A stretch of 64,000 nt of DNA from Bacteriovorax sp037444575 (GCA_037444575.1 JBBIME010000008.1:1-64000); one strand, 5' to 3'; shown: positions 1-7,756, numbered from the stretch's first letter. Numbers and translations: made by a program. The notes: a model not told the origin generated them from the letters alone.

Positions 1-124
1 GCACTCATCTCTAGGATATTTGAGTCCTGAAGAGTATGAGTGCAAGATATTAAAAATGAAAAAAGATGATCGTCCTGTTCAGAAAATATGGGGTCGACGT
101 ATCTAGTCGATGGGGCTCATTCCA
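1..124 (+). mobile_element. Right end of an IS3-family-like insertion sequence
   Basis: The window opens inside what looks like an insertion sequence. Bases 2-106 encode a transposase C-terminus, and the sequence up to base 124 reads on the opposite strand as TGGAATGAGCCCC, which fits an IS3-type terminal repeat (TG start, then a C run). CheR homology begins exactly at base 125, which supports placing the element's edge there. The left end, the other repeat and any target duplication lie outside the window, so the family call rests on the transposase motif and this terminus only. Confidence 0.5.
2..106 (+). CDS. Transposase C-terminal fragment, IS3-family OrfB type (5' end outside window)
   Basis: The last 34 residues of a reading frame that enters from the left edge and stops at TAG 104-106. 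The block HSSLGYLSPEEYE is the typical C-terminal end of the integrase (rve) core in IS3-family OrfB transposases, which cut and join the element's ends with a DDE active site. The catalytic residues would lie upstream of the window and cannot be checked. The tail is rich in Lys and Arg (KMKKDDRP), as is usual for these proteins. Confidence 0.55.
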   Translation, partial: HSSLGYLSPEEYECKILKMKKDDRPVQKIWGRRI

Positions 125-520
125 GATATCGACACTAACGTTTTAGGTACTGCAGAAAGAGGAATTTATCAAAAGGATCAGTTCTATCAAATTCCAGAGG
201 AATTTCATGTCGAATTTGATATGGGAACCAAAGAGATAGCTTCCTGGGTGAGAGTAAACAAAAGGATAAAGGAAAAAATTACCTTTGAACCATTTAATTT
301 AACCTCTTCGACTTATCCGTGGAAAGATGAATTTGATATTATTTTTTGTCGAAACGTTCTCATCTATTTTAATTCAAGCACGATTTCTCATGTGGCAAAA
401 AATACTTACCAAGCTGCAAGCAGTGATTCATTTCTTTTCATTGCCCATTCCGAATCTTTGCAAAATGTAAAATCTCAATGGAAATACGTTAAACCTTCAT
501 TGTACAGAAAATGTAATTAA
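110..520 (+). pseudogene. cheR: Truncated chemotaxis methyltransferase CheR, cut by an insertion sequence
   Basis: CheR methylates glutamates of chemoreceptors using S-adenosylmethionine. Only the C-terminal half of the catalytic domain is present (136 codons against about 280 in intact CheR). The reading frame shows DIDTNVLGTAERGIY, the usual acidic motif that binds the SAM ribose, FDIIFCRNVLIYF at residues 75-87, and the closing FIAHSESL block at 110-117. The N-terminal helical domain and the first glycine-rich SAM loop are absent. The first five codons belong to the end of the IS3-like element, so the ATG at 110 is probably not a native start. The two chemoreceptor-type genes downstream agree with a chemotaxis locus. 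A product from this fragment is unlikely to work. Confidence 0.75.
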
Positions 521-724
521 TCCGCTTCATACTTAAGAATTTTAAATTTCTGATCTTTGTCAGCTTTGTCTGCGATCATTATCATAATCTCTATGTTTCA
601 GCTTTGAGCTTCTGCCTCCGATATTACAACATATCACAGTACTCGAATACGCATTGTAAGTGACACTGTGCTGGCTGAAAATGTTTGAAAATGAATTCTT
701 CGTAATTCACATCAAGGAAGGTAA

Positions 725-1399
725 ATGAAAAATTTAGGGATAAGAACAAAAATATATTTTTTATATGGCGCTATTCTTATTTTGTGTATAACCGCTGGTC
801 TATCAACCTTTTACATGGCAGAAAAAATTATAAGCCGCTATCAGAGATTTGATGAAGTCAATTTACCGAAAATTAATTCACTCTTGAAAGCACAGTCAAG
901 ATTTCGTTCAATGCACCTCAATCTTTTGAACTTAACTCTCACTAAAGCAACTAAAGAATTCCATGATAATTCACTTAAGCAATTCGAAGAGGATCGGGTA
1001 CAATTTGATAATTCTATCAGTGATTATGTTGCGCTACCATTTCATCCTGGTGAAGCTGAACTCTATAAAAAACTTGAACGCATAATAAGTACAATTCACA
1101 TTAAGTCTGACATTGTAATTGGATCTTATAAAAAGTTAAAAATTGACAACGATCGCGATGGAAGAAAAAAAATAGTCAAATTGGAGAGCGTTGAGATTGA
1201 AGAACTGATTCCGACATTTTTGGAAGCCGAAATTGCTCTAGCTAAATATCATAAGGATACTGCCAATATTATTTTGTTGGAAGCTAGAAATGCAATGATC
1301 GCGGAAATGAAGATGTTATTTTTTATTGTGCTTGCTGGTCTTATCATCATAGCTGCCCTTAGATACGCGCTTAATTCTTCTCTCAAACAAGGTATATAG
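725..1399 (+). CDS. Stand-alone four-helix-bundle sensor, chemoreceptor N-terminal half without signalling domain
   Basis: A 224-residue membrane protein. A first transmembrane helix lies at about residues 9-31, a mostly helical periplasmic region with many charged residues follows, and a second transmembrane helix sits at about 195-217, after which the protein ends within ten residues. This is the layout of the 4HB ligand-binding part of methyl-accepting chemotaxis proteins, but there is no HAMP linker and no cytoplasmic signalling hairpin. A good ribosome site (AAGGAAGG) lies just upstream of the ATG. The next gene starts two bases after the stop and encodes a full chemoreceptor, so the two are probably cotranscribed. 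It may be a truncated receptor left by rearrangement, or a partner subunit; the sequence does not decide this. Confidence 0.6.
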   Translation: MKNLGIRTKIYFLYGAILILCITAGLSTFYMAEKIISRYQRFDEVNLPKINSLLKAQSRFRSMHLNLLNLTLTKATKEFHDNSLKQFEEDRVQFDNSISDYVALPFHPGEAELYKKLERIISTIHIKSDIVIGSYKKLKIDNDRDGRKKIVKLESVEIEELIPTFLEAEIALAKYHKDTANIILLEARNAMIAEMKMLFFIVLAGLIIIAALRYALNSSLKQGI

Positions 1400-1401
1400 T
1401 C

Positions 1402-3087
1402 ATGAATTTGTTAAACAGTTTTAGTCTTAAGATTCGTGTGATTTTAATTGTGGTTTTAGCTCTTGTTATTTGTTCCTCTGTTTCGATTGCTGGATTTTTA
1501 TATTTTAACAACCAAGAGTTGTATCGAGGAGTTATTGAAAAATCTCGTGCCATTCATTTGAGATTAGATGCAGCTGTTACATATGTGGCCCTACAGCAAG
1601 GGCTTGAGCCTGCAATCAAAGAACTAAAACAAAAGTACCATTCACATGAGCAAATTACAAAAGAGGATAAAGCAATTGTCCTAAAACAAGTTCCAATTGT
1701 TGCCGCGATGAAAATTGGGGCCATGGATGCTGACAAGGATAATTATGAGTTTCGAGTTTTTTCAGATAATCCCAGGAATGAAGGTAATCAGGCCACACCA
1801 AAAGAATTAGAAATATTTAATAAATTTGAAAATGATTCTTCCTTGAAAGAACAAATTATTAATACAGGTGATTCAATATCTATTTATCGACCTGTTCGAT
1901 TGAGTAAAGAGAAGGGATGTCTCAATTGTCATGGAGATCCTGCAGAAAGTCCGTGGAAAAATGGAAGAGATATTCTTGGATACCAGATGGAAAATTGGAA
2001 AGAAGGTAAGCTCCACGGTGTTTTTGAAATAAAAACAGATCTTTTGAAGTTGGCCGCAACCAATGGAGGGCATAATACAATTTCTCCGAAAGATATCTTG
2101 ATCGTAGGTATTCTTATAAGTGGAGTTATTGGAGTTTTTGTTGCAGTTCTCTTGTTAAAAAAACCTCTATATGATTTAAACAATCTTGCTAACAGTTTAG
2201 ATAAATCTGGAAAAGATGTAGGAAATGAAGCTGTTCAGATTTCGTCATACGCCGATGAGCTTGCTCAAGCCTCAACGGAGCAGGCGGCTTCCCTTCAACA
2301 AACTTCGTCATCGATTGAACAAATCAGCTCCATGATTAATAATAATAGTGAAAACTCAATACAGGCTACTTTAATTTCAGAGCAAAGCTTACTATCAGCT
2401 CAAAAAGGAAAAGATGTCGTTGAGAGTATGATTGGTGCCATCGGAGATATCGATTCAAGTAATATTTGTATTGCCAAGCAGATAGATGAAACAAATAAAG
2501 AAATTGAAAGGATTGTAAAAATTATTAATGAAATTGGCTCAAAGACAAAAGTTATAAATGAAATTGCCTTTCAAACGAAGTTACTTTCTTTTAATGCTTC
2601 AGTAGAAGCGGCCAGAGCGGGAGAGTCTGGAAAGGGATTTGCCGTCGTCGCTGAAGAGGTTGGGAATTTAGCGGCAATTAGTGGTGGTGCAGCTAAAGAA
2701 ATTACAGAAATGCTAGTTGAGAGTACTCAGACTGTTGAAGAAATTGTTAAAAATTCCAAAGAGAAGATTGGAAAATTAATTCTAGAAGGAAAGATAAAGG
2801 TCGAAAATGGAACTCGCATTGCTTCTGAATGTGAAGATACTTTTAATGAAATACTAGAAAATATTTCGAACGTGTCGAAAATGATTTCAGAAATTTCAAA
2901 TGCAAGTCAGGAGCAATCCCAAGGGGTAAGAGAGATAAATAAAGCGATGGGGCAATTAGATCATGTTACTCATCAAAACACCGCCAACGCTTCGACAAGT
3001 GCTCAATCTGCCGGAGTACTTGCGGAACAGGCCGAACAACTTAACAGTATTGTTACTACGTTGGTCGTTATGCTTCGAGGTGCTTAA
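1402..3087 (+). CDS. Methyl-accepting chemotaxis protein with a haem-motif DUF3365 (Tll0287-like) sensor
   Basis: A chemoreceptor of 561 residues that would pass periplasmic signals to CheA/CheW. Transmembrane helices lie at about 12-34 and 230-252. Between them is a DUF3365/Tll0287-like domain with a CLNCH motif (Cys173, Cys176, His177), the c-type haem attachment signature CXXCH; such domains are thought to sense redox or gases. No clear HAMP is visible. The cytoplasmic part carries the conserved hairpin tip (about residues 388-424, with IAFQTKLLSFNASVEAARAG and GFAVVAEEV). There is no NWETF-type methyltransferase docking tail. Start is the ATG two bases after the previous stop, so translation is likely coupled. 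Confidence 0.9.
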   Translation: MNLLNSFSLKIRVILIVVLALVICSSVSIAGFLYFNNQELYRGVIEKSRAIHLRLDAAVTYVALQQGLEPAIKELKQKYHSHEQITKEDKAIVLKQVPIVAAMKIGAMDADKDNYEFRVFSDNPRNEGNQATPKELEIFNKFENDSSLKEQIINTGDSISIYRPVRLSKEKGCLNCHGDPAESPWKNGRDILGYQMENWKEGKLHGVFEIKTDLLKLAATNGGHNTISPKDILIVGILISGVIGVFVAVLLLKKPLYDLNNLANSLDKSGKDVGNEAVQISSYADELAQASTEQAASLQQTSSSIEQISSMINNNSENSIQATLISEQSLLSAQKGKDVVESMIGAIGDIDSSNICIAKQIDETNKEIERIVKIINEIGSKTKVINEIAFQTKLLSFNASVEAARAGESGKGFAVVAEEVGNLAAISGGAAKEITEMLVESTQTVEEIVKNSKEKIGKLILEGKIKVENGTRIASECEDTFNEILENISNVSKMISEISNASQEQSQGVREINKAMGQLDHVTHQNTANASTSAQSAGVLAEQAEQLNSIVTTLVVMLRGA

Positions 3088-3420
3088 TTCGACAGACGAA
3101 AAATAAAATTACCGCGCGAGAAATGATGTGTACCTTAATTGGAATGCAAAATTAAAAAATTATTCGATTTTTTGGAAACTCTTGCTGATTTATTTTCAGA
3201 GAATGGCAAATTCATCGAGAAAACTACGAAGATGGCTTTATAAATTAGGTGCAAAAATGCTTTTCGATAAATTTCTTGGTCTTATTTCCATCTCAGCGGG
3301 GGCGAATTTGGCGGGAGCGAATTGGCCGACAATCGCTCCTGCTCATGTAGGCATACCGTCCATCCTGGACATAACTCTCACCCTACGGGTTCTCGTCCCT
3401 TGATTTCCACAATCATGTTT
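3088..3420. other. Gene-free stretch with a possible gene remnant and a GC-rich patch
   Basis: No convincing gene is seen between the chemoreceptor and the tRNA terminator. A short frame at 3139-3243 reads as a plausible protein tail (includes FDFLETLADLFSENGKF) but has no real start, so it may be a decayed fragment. Bases from about 3290 to 3410 are clearly more GC-rich than the surroundings. They contain a 13-base copy of the tRNA-Asp 3' end (3309-3321), a 7-bp hairpin (GGAGCGA/TCGCTCC) and, on the minus strand, AGGGACGAGAACCC, which resembles a tRNA T-arm. A 91-codon open frame across the region has no recognisable features and is left out. Confidence 0.4.
3309..3321 (-). repeat. 13-bp copy of the tRNA-Asp 3' end
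   Basis: TGGCGGGAGCGAA occurs here and again at 3470-3482, where it encodes the CCA end, discriminator and 3' acceptor strand of tRNA-Asp. Duplicated tRNA 3' ends mark attachment sites of integrating elements, but only 161 bases separate the copies and no integrase is present, so a tRNA-derived intergenic repeat is equally possible. Confidence 0.45.
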
Positions 3421-3451
3421 TAAAAATAAAAAAGCCACCTTGCGGTGGCTT
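3421..3451 (-). terminator. Intrinsic terminator of tRNA-Asp
   Basis: On the minus strand an 8-bp stem AAGCCACC/GGTGGCTT (3432-3451) with a 4-base loop is followed by TTTTATTTTTA. It lies 19 bases past the tRNA 3' end, in the right place to end that transcript. Confidence 0.8.
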
Positions 3452-3469
3452 ATTATTTTTTAAAATTAA

Positions 3470-3546
3470 TGGCGGGAGCGAAGGGACTCGAACCCTCGGC
3501 CTTCTGCGTGACAGGCAGACGTTATAACCAACTTAACTACGCCCCC
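3470..3546 (-). tRNA. tRNA-Asp (anticodon GTC)
   Basis: A complete cloverleaf of 77 bases with an encoded CCA end. The acceptor strands GGGGGCG and CGCTCCC pair along seven positions with one G-U. The anticodon loop CTGTCAC shows GTC, read as aspartate, and the T-arm GAGGG-TTCGAGT-CCCTT and discriminator G73 fit tRNA-Asp. It is a single-gene unit with its own promoter and terminator, opposite in direction to its neighbours. Confidence 0.95.
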
Positions 3547-3575
3547 GTGGATGTAGCTGAATACAATGTTGCATA

Positions 3576-3604
3576 AATATAAGAATTTGGAGCCTTATCG
3601 TCAA
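3576..3604 (-). promoter_or_regulatory. Sigma-70-type promoter of tRNA-Asp
   Basis: On the minus strand, TTGACG (3604-3599) is followed after exactly 17 bases by TATATT (3581-3576). Transcription would start about 20-25 bases before the mature tRNA 5' end, leaving a short leader for RNase P. Confidence 0.7.
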
Positions 3605-3725
3605 GGTAAAAAATCGAGCTAATCTTAAAAAATTTCCAAATAATTGACCTGCAAGGGGGTATTGTTCCCGGGCCTTATTCAGCTTAGACTATTCATGTTT
3701 ATTATTTATATACAATTGGGGTCTT

Positions 3726-4475
3726 GTGAACATTTTTATTACCGGGGGAACTACGGGGATTGGTCTAGCGCTAGCGAAGCTCTATTTAGAAGAGGGGCAT
3801 CGTGTAGGGATTTGCGCTAGAAATCTCGAGAAATTCCCAACAGAAATCAGAAACAAGTATAAACTGCTAAAATGTTACCAAGTCGACGTCGTTAACCGCG
3901 ATGAGTTACGTGCCGCTATCTTTGATTTTGCCAATGGTGAATTGGATATTGTTTTTGCCAATGCAGGAAGATCTGTTGGCGCTAAATCGAAGACGCCCCA
4001 TTTTTCAGTAGCTAATGACATCATTGATATCAATGTAAAGGGAGTGCTCAATACTTTTGAAGCTGCCCTTGAATTGATGACTCCAAAGAAGAAGGGTCAT
4101 TTGGTTGCAACAGCTTCTGTCGCTGGATTTATGGGACTTCCTGGAGCTGGAGCTTACAGCGCTTCAAAGGCAGCTGTACTTAAGCTTTGTGAATCTTATT
4201 CGATAGATTTAAAGCGCGTGGGAATTGATGTGACGGCCATCGCTCCTGGTTTTATCGACACCCCACTGACTCAGCAGAATAATCATAAAATGCCTTTTAT
4301 CATGAGTGCTGAAAAAGCAGCGAAGCTGATCAAAAGAGCGATTGAGAAGAAAAAAGTTCTTTATGTATTTCCTTGGCGAATGAAAATCATCGTTGCGATT
4401 TTAGAAAAAATGCCGAGAAGTTGTTATCGAAAATTAATGGGCTTAAAAATGTTTAATTACAGTTCGGAGGAATAG
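3726..4475 (+). CDS. Short-chain dehydrogenase/reductase (SDR family)
   Basis: A 249-residue classical SDR, an NAD(P)-dependent oxidoreductase whose substrate cannot be read from sequence. The cofactor motif TGGTTGIG sits at residues 6-13, followed by CARN (the Arg suggests NADP preference), ANAG in the middle, the catalytic Ser131 and the Tyr144-x3-Lys148 pair (YSASK). The start is GTG, with GGGG a few bases upstream. A Lys-rich C-terminal stretch and hydrophobic segment (about 218-230) could bind membrane. A small lipoprotein gene follows after five bases and is probably in the same transcript. Confidence 0.85.
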   Translation: MNIFITGGTTGIGLALAKLYLEEGHRVGICARNLEKFPTEIRNKYKLLKCYQVDVVNRDELRAAIFDFANGELDIVFANAGRSVGAKSKTPHFSVANDIIDINVKGVLNTFEAALELMTPKKKGHLVATASVAGFMGLPGAGAYSASKAAVLKLCESYSIDLKRVGIDVTAIAPGFIDTPLTQQNNHKMPFIMSAEKAAKLIKRAIEKKKVLYVFPWRMKIIVAILEKMPRSCYRKLMGLKMFNYSSEE

Positions 4476-4480
4476 TATAA

Positions 4481-4726
4481 ATGAAGAGGTTAATTTTAGT
4501 TTCTCTTGTTATTTTTTCATTTAGCGCTTGTTCAAAAGAAGCAGAAAAAAAAGTTGAAGCAAAGAAAACTGCTGAAGTAAAAAAGGAAGCTGCTAATAAA
4601 GACGGAGTTCCTTGCGACAGCAAAGAAGATATTCTGAAAAAACTTGAAGAAAAGAAAAAATCTGAAGCTGAAAAGGGGAAGGGATTCAGTCTTCAAGGTG
4701 GAGATACTGGGTGCAAGGTTAAATAG
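4481..4726 (+). CDS. Small Lys/Glu-rich lipoprotein, function unknown
   Basis: An 81-residue protein with a lipoprotein signal: Lys-Arg start, hydrophobic core LILVSLVIFSF and lipobox FSAC with Cys17. The mature part is almost entirely charged and Ala-rich (runs of KKVEAKK and EEKKKSEAEK), probably helical, with two further Cys residues near the end (VPCDSK and TGCKVK) that could form a disulfide. No known domain is recognised. It starts five bases after the SDR stop. Such small lipoproteins are poorly conserved, so its role is open. Confidence 0.75.
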   Translation: MKRLILVSLVIFSFSACSKEAEKKVEAKKTAEVKKEAANKDGVPCDSKEDILKKLEEKKKSEAEKGKGFSLQGGDTGCKVK

Positions 4727-4728
4727 CG

Positions 4729-5370
4729 CTAAATAATTTCTAAAACGTGAACGATTGAATCTTTAACTTCCCAGTGAACATCGACATCACCTAATCGCGA
4801 TCCATATTTTTTGAACCCGTCTTCGTGATAGCGAGGGCGGGGATCCAGCGATAGAACTTCAATAATCTTTTCTTTTAAATCTTGCTCACTCTCACAATGA
4901 AAAATAACTTCTAATTTTTTATGTTCGACTTCTTCAGTCCAGCCACTGCGGGCTTCGGGAATGGATTCAATTTCTTTTAAATAAGGCTTGATATCAAAAA
5001 CAGGAGTGCCGTCTAAAAAATCTCCTCCTGAAATAATAAGTGAGCCTTCTTCAATTCGCTCCAGTTTCACGAGTGATAATCCTAAATTATTTGGTCGATT
5101 GGGAGAGCGAGTGGCAAATACTCCCAATTTTTTATTTCCACCAAGCCTTGGAGGTCTAACACTTAAAGAACTCTCAGCACTGTTTGTTTCGTTTGCATGA
5201 AAATCAAAAATGATCCAGATATGTGAGAAGTCTTCTAAACCGATGAGGGCCTCTTTTCGATTATAAGGAGAAAGCAATTCAACTTTTGCTTCAAAGCTCA
5301 CAAGACCTGGTTGTCTTGGGATTGAAAATTTTTCTTTAAAAAGAGAGTGGATAATCGCAATAGGTTTCAT
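4729..5370 (-). CDS. trmO: tRNA methyltransferase TrmO (TsaA/YaeB family)
   Basis: TrmO uses S-adenosylmethionine to methylate N6-threonylcarbamoyladenosine (t6A37) in some tRNAs. The 213-residue protein has the family landmarks in order: PIAIIHS at the N-terminus, ALIGLEDFSHIWIIFDFH (residues 41-58), VRPPRLGG, the RSPNRPN signature (88-94) and DGTPVFDIKPYL (120-131). E. coli TrmO is about 235 residues, so the length fits. The t6A-forming gene tsaC lies 19 kb away in the same window. It lies upstream of nothing obvious on its strand; its 3' end meets the small lipoprotein gene convergently with two bases between. Confidence 0.88.
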   Translation of the reverse strand: MKPIAIIHSLFKEKFSIPRQPGLVSFEAKVELLSPYNRKEALIGLEDFSHIWIIFDFHANETNSAESSLSVRPPRLGGNKKLGVFATRSPNRPNNLGLSLVKLERIEEGSLIISGGDFLDGTPVFDIKPYLKEIESIPEARSGWTEEVEHKKLEVIFHCESEQDLKEKIIEVLSLDPRPRYHEDGFKKYGSRLGDVDVHWEVKDSIVHVLEII

Positions 5371-5387
5371 TACTCGTCTTATTTATC

Positions 5388-5945
5388 TCATTCGGTTTCA
5401 GAATCTTCTTCTTTTGCGGCATTGAATTCAGCGAATTCGTCAAGGTAGCTAAGTTTAGTTGTGTCTGTCATTCTATCGATATAAAGCTTTCCGATGAGAT
5501 GATCGATCTCGTGTTGAAAAACAGTCGCTAAAAAATCTTCAGCGATAAATTGCTTTTGTTCCCCGAATTCATTGATGTAATCAATTTGCACAACTCTAGG
5601 CCTTTCTACAAATCCTCGAAGGCCCGGAACAGACAGACATCCTTCCCAGAATCCTTGATGAAGAGAATCTCTCACCGTTACTTTTGGATTGATAATTACA
5701 AAAAGAGGAGAGGATTCAAGTGTGCCATAGCGTTCACTGTTAGCAGGAAGTTCTATTAAAGCAATTTGCTTAGAAACATTAATTTGAGGAGCTGCAATGC
5801 CAATTCCCCCTTCAAGTTTCATTGTGTCATACATATCTTTTATGAGTTCTAGGAATTTCGGTGAACCAATTTCAGAAAGATCAACAGAATCAGCAATTTT
5901 TCTTAGAGTTGGATTCCCCATGCGAATTACAGTTCTTGCTGTCAT
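5388..5945 (-). CDS. def: Peptide deformylase
   Basis: Removes the formyl group from the N-terminal methionine of new proteins, using a bound metal. All three signature motifs are present: GGIGIAAPQ (residues 46-54), EGCLS (101-105, metal Cys103) and HEIDH (145-149, two metal His and the catalytic Glu). The length of 185 residues is normal, with an acidic C-terminal tail (AAKEEDSETE). It lies 17 bases upstream of trmO on the same strand, and the pair is likely one transcript starting in the gap shared with the divergent greB. Confidence 0.95.
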   Translation of the reverse strand: MTARTVIRMGNPTLRKIADSVDLSEIGSPKFLELIKDMYDTMKLEGGIGIAAPQINVSKQIALIELPANSERYGTLESSPLFVIINPKVTVRDSLHQGFWEGCLSVPGLRGFVERPRVVQIDYINEFGEQKQFIAEDFLATVFQHEIDHLIGKLYIDRMTDTTKLSYLDEFAEFNAAKEEDSETE

Positions 5946-6033
5946 TAATTTTTATCCTCTGCAAATAATTAAATAAGACAATAAAGTATTATCATAATTT
6001 TAAGAATAGAGTAAACTTACTTAGCCTAATTGA

Positions 6034-6543
6034 ATGGCCTTATTTATGAATGACTCTAAAAAAATAAAAGAAAAAAATTACATAACGCCCAAAGGTTTTC
6101 AAATCCTCCAGGATGAGCTTCATCAACTCGTAAGAATTGAGCGTCCTGAAGTCACTAGAACGGTTGCATGGGCAGCTAGTAACGGAGATCGATCTGAAAA
6201 TGCGGATTATATCTACGGTAAGAAGAGGCTTAGAGAAATTGACAAAAGAGTTCGCTTTTTAACGAGCAGAATTGATATCGCCATTGTTGTGGACCCAACA
6301 AGTATCACTGTCGAAAGAGTGCAGTTCGGGGCCACTGTTGAACTGGTTGATGAAGATGGCAATAGCAAAAAGATATCAATAGTTGGTGTCGATGAGATAA
6401 ATACAGCAAAAGGCCATATTAGTTGGAAATCTCCTATCGGAAGTTCTTTGATAGGTAAGGAGGTTGGTGATACAATCGAAGTCCGAACTCCTGGTGGGAT
6501 TGCATCTTACGAAATTGTAGTTATTATCTATAAGGAAATTTAA
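6034..6543 (+). CDS. greB: Transcript cleavage/elongation factor GreB
   Basis: Gre factors enter the RNA polymerase secondary channel and trigger cleavage of backtracked transcripts. The N-terminal coiled coil carries the GreA/GreB signature with the acidic tip (ASNGDRSENADYIYGKKRL), and RLREIDKRVRFL is the form usual in GreB rather than GreA. The C-terminal FKBP-like domain ends with KEVGDTIEVRTPGG. The length is 169 residues, slightly above E. coli GreB. An internal ATG at codon 5 is an alternative start; neither has a clear ribosome site, so a leaderless or very short-leader message is possible. It leads a plus-strand group of three genes. Confidence 0.9.
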   Translation: MALFMNDSKKIKEKNYITPKGFQILQDELHQLVRIERPEVTRTVAWAASNGDRSENADYIYGKKRLREIDKRVRFLTSRIDIAIVVDPTSITVERVQFGATVELVDEDGNSKKISIVGVDEINTAKGHISWKSPIGSSLIGKEVGDTIEVRTPGGIASYEIVVIIYKEI

Positions 6544-6557
6544 CGGATTAAATTTTT

Positions 6558-6938
6558 ATGAATATAGAATGTGAAATTTCTCTTGGCGAACTTGTAGATA
6601 AACTTTCTATCTTAAGAATTAAGTTACAAAAAATAGTCGATCCAGTTAAACTCTCTCACGTGAAAAAAGAAGAGAAAGTTCTCTCTGATAAACTTCAATC
6701 CTTAAATCTTTCAGGAATTGAATTTCATCTTGAGCAGATGATTGAGGTCAATTTAAAATTGTGGCAAATCGAAGATGATATCCGAGATTTGGAAAGAGTT
6801 CGTACTTTTAATCAGGAATTTATTGATCTTGCTCGTGCTGTCTACATTACCAATGACGAGAGATTTAATAGAAAAAATACGATTAATACTGTTTATAAAT
6901 CAGGCCTTGTAGAGGTCAAATCATATCAAGAATACTAA
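6558..6938 (+). CDS. DUF6165 family protein
   Basis: A 126-residue soluble, largely helical protein. It matches the small DUF6165 family as I know it: an N-terminal EISLGELVDKLSILRIKL block and a C-terminal LARAVYITNDERF followed by a short basic stretch and a VEVKSY tail. No enzyme motif is visible. In other bacteria members occur near glycosyltransferase or methyltransferase genes, and here a methyltransferase gene follows 19 bases downstream. Function unknown. Confidence 0.7.
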   Translation: MNIECEISLGELVDKLSILRIKLQKIVDPVKLSHVKKEEKVLSDKLQSLNLSGIEFHLEQMIEVNLKLWQIEDDIRDLERVRTFNQEFIDLARAVYITNDERFNRKNTINTVYKSGLVEVKSYQEY

Positions 6939-6957
6939 AAGGAATTAGGAAAAACTC

Positions 6958-7749
6958 ATGGCCAAAAAATTAACTACAAATGAAAAATATGTTCTATACG
7001 AAGGATCAGTTCAAAATCCTGGCGCGGATATCGCTTTCATTAATCGCGAATACAAAAAAATCTATGGGAAAAAACCATTAGTATTGCGTGAAGATTTCTG
7101 CGGTACCGGATCTATGGCCTGTGCATGGGTTGCTCAAAGTAAAGATCACAAAGCACATGGAATTGATCTGGATATGGAACCTATTTCATATGGTGTTGAA
7201 AATCATTTATTCAAGTTAAAAGAAGAAGAACAAACTCGCATGGAGTACATTCTTGGAAATGTCATGAGTAGCTATAACTTCAAAGCAGATGTTATTGTCG
7301 CTTTTAATTTTTCTTATTACCTATTTAAAAAAAGATCAGATCTCGTTAAATATTTTTCTCAAGTAAGAAAGCACTTAAAGAAAGATGGCGCATTTTTTAT
7401 TGATCTCTTTGGTGGAACTGAAGCTAGACAGCCTCTTGAGGAATCAGTAAAACATAAGACTCACACTTATTACTGGGATTGCGATTCTTATAATCCTCTA
7501 ACAGCTGAGTGCCAATACTACATTCACTTCAAAAAAGACCAAGTTAAATACGAAAAAGTTTTTCAATACGATTGGCGTATGTGGGATGCTCGTGAGCTTC
7601 AAGACGTTCTAGAGGATGCAGGGTTTAAACAAACTCATATCTACTGGGAAGGCGTGGATAAAGACGGACTTGGTAACGGTGTTTTCTCTAGAACTACTAA
7701 AGCTGAAAACTGTGAATCATGGGTAACTTATATCTGTGCTACGCCCTAA
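6958..7749 (+). CDS. Class I SAM-dependent methyltransferase, substrate unknown
   Basis: A 263-residue Rossmann-type methyltransferase. Motif I reads EDFCGTGSMACAW (about residues 45-57), the acidic end of strand 2 is HGIDLD (67-72), and VIVAFNFSYYLF fits motif IV. Further on, LKKDGAFFIDLFGG is the usual post-motif strand. The C-terminus contains many Trp and Tyr residues (YYWDCD, DWRMWDA), perhaps a substrate pocket. The gene has an AGGA ribosome site, and it is the last of the greB group. Its 3' end meets the CPBP gene convergently. The substrate cannot be told from sequence. Confidence 0.8.
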   Translation: MAKKLTTNEKYVLYEGSVQNPGADIAFINREYKKIYGKKPLVLREDFCGTGSMACAWVAQSKDHKAHGIDLDMEPISYGVENHLFKLKEEEQTRMEYILGNVMSSYNFKADVIVAFNFSYYLFKKRSDLVKYFSQVRKHLKKDGAFFIDLFGGTEARQPLEESVKHKTHTYYWDCDSYNPLTAECQYYIHFKKDQVKYEKVFQYDWRMWDARELQDVLEDAGFKQTHIYWEGVDKDGLGNGVFSRTTKAENCESWVTYICATP

Positions 7750-7756
7750 AAGCGTT

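Noticed and set aside
517..587. Minus-strand frame reading KADKDQKFKILKYEAD before a stop
   Set aside because: Too short and lacking a start or ribosome site; perhaps a decayed tail, but not enough to annotate.
3128..3403. 91-codon open frame on the plus strand after the chemoreceptor
   Set aside because: No ribosome site, no protein-like pattern in its second half, and it crosses the GC-rich tRNA-derived patch; treated as non-coding.
3309..3482. tRNA-Asp as a live integration site with an island between two att copies
   Set aside because: Only 161 bases lie between the copies, and there is no integrase or cargo.
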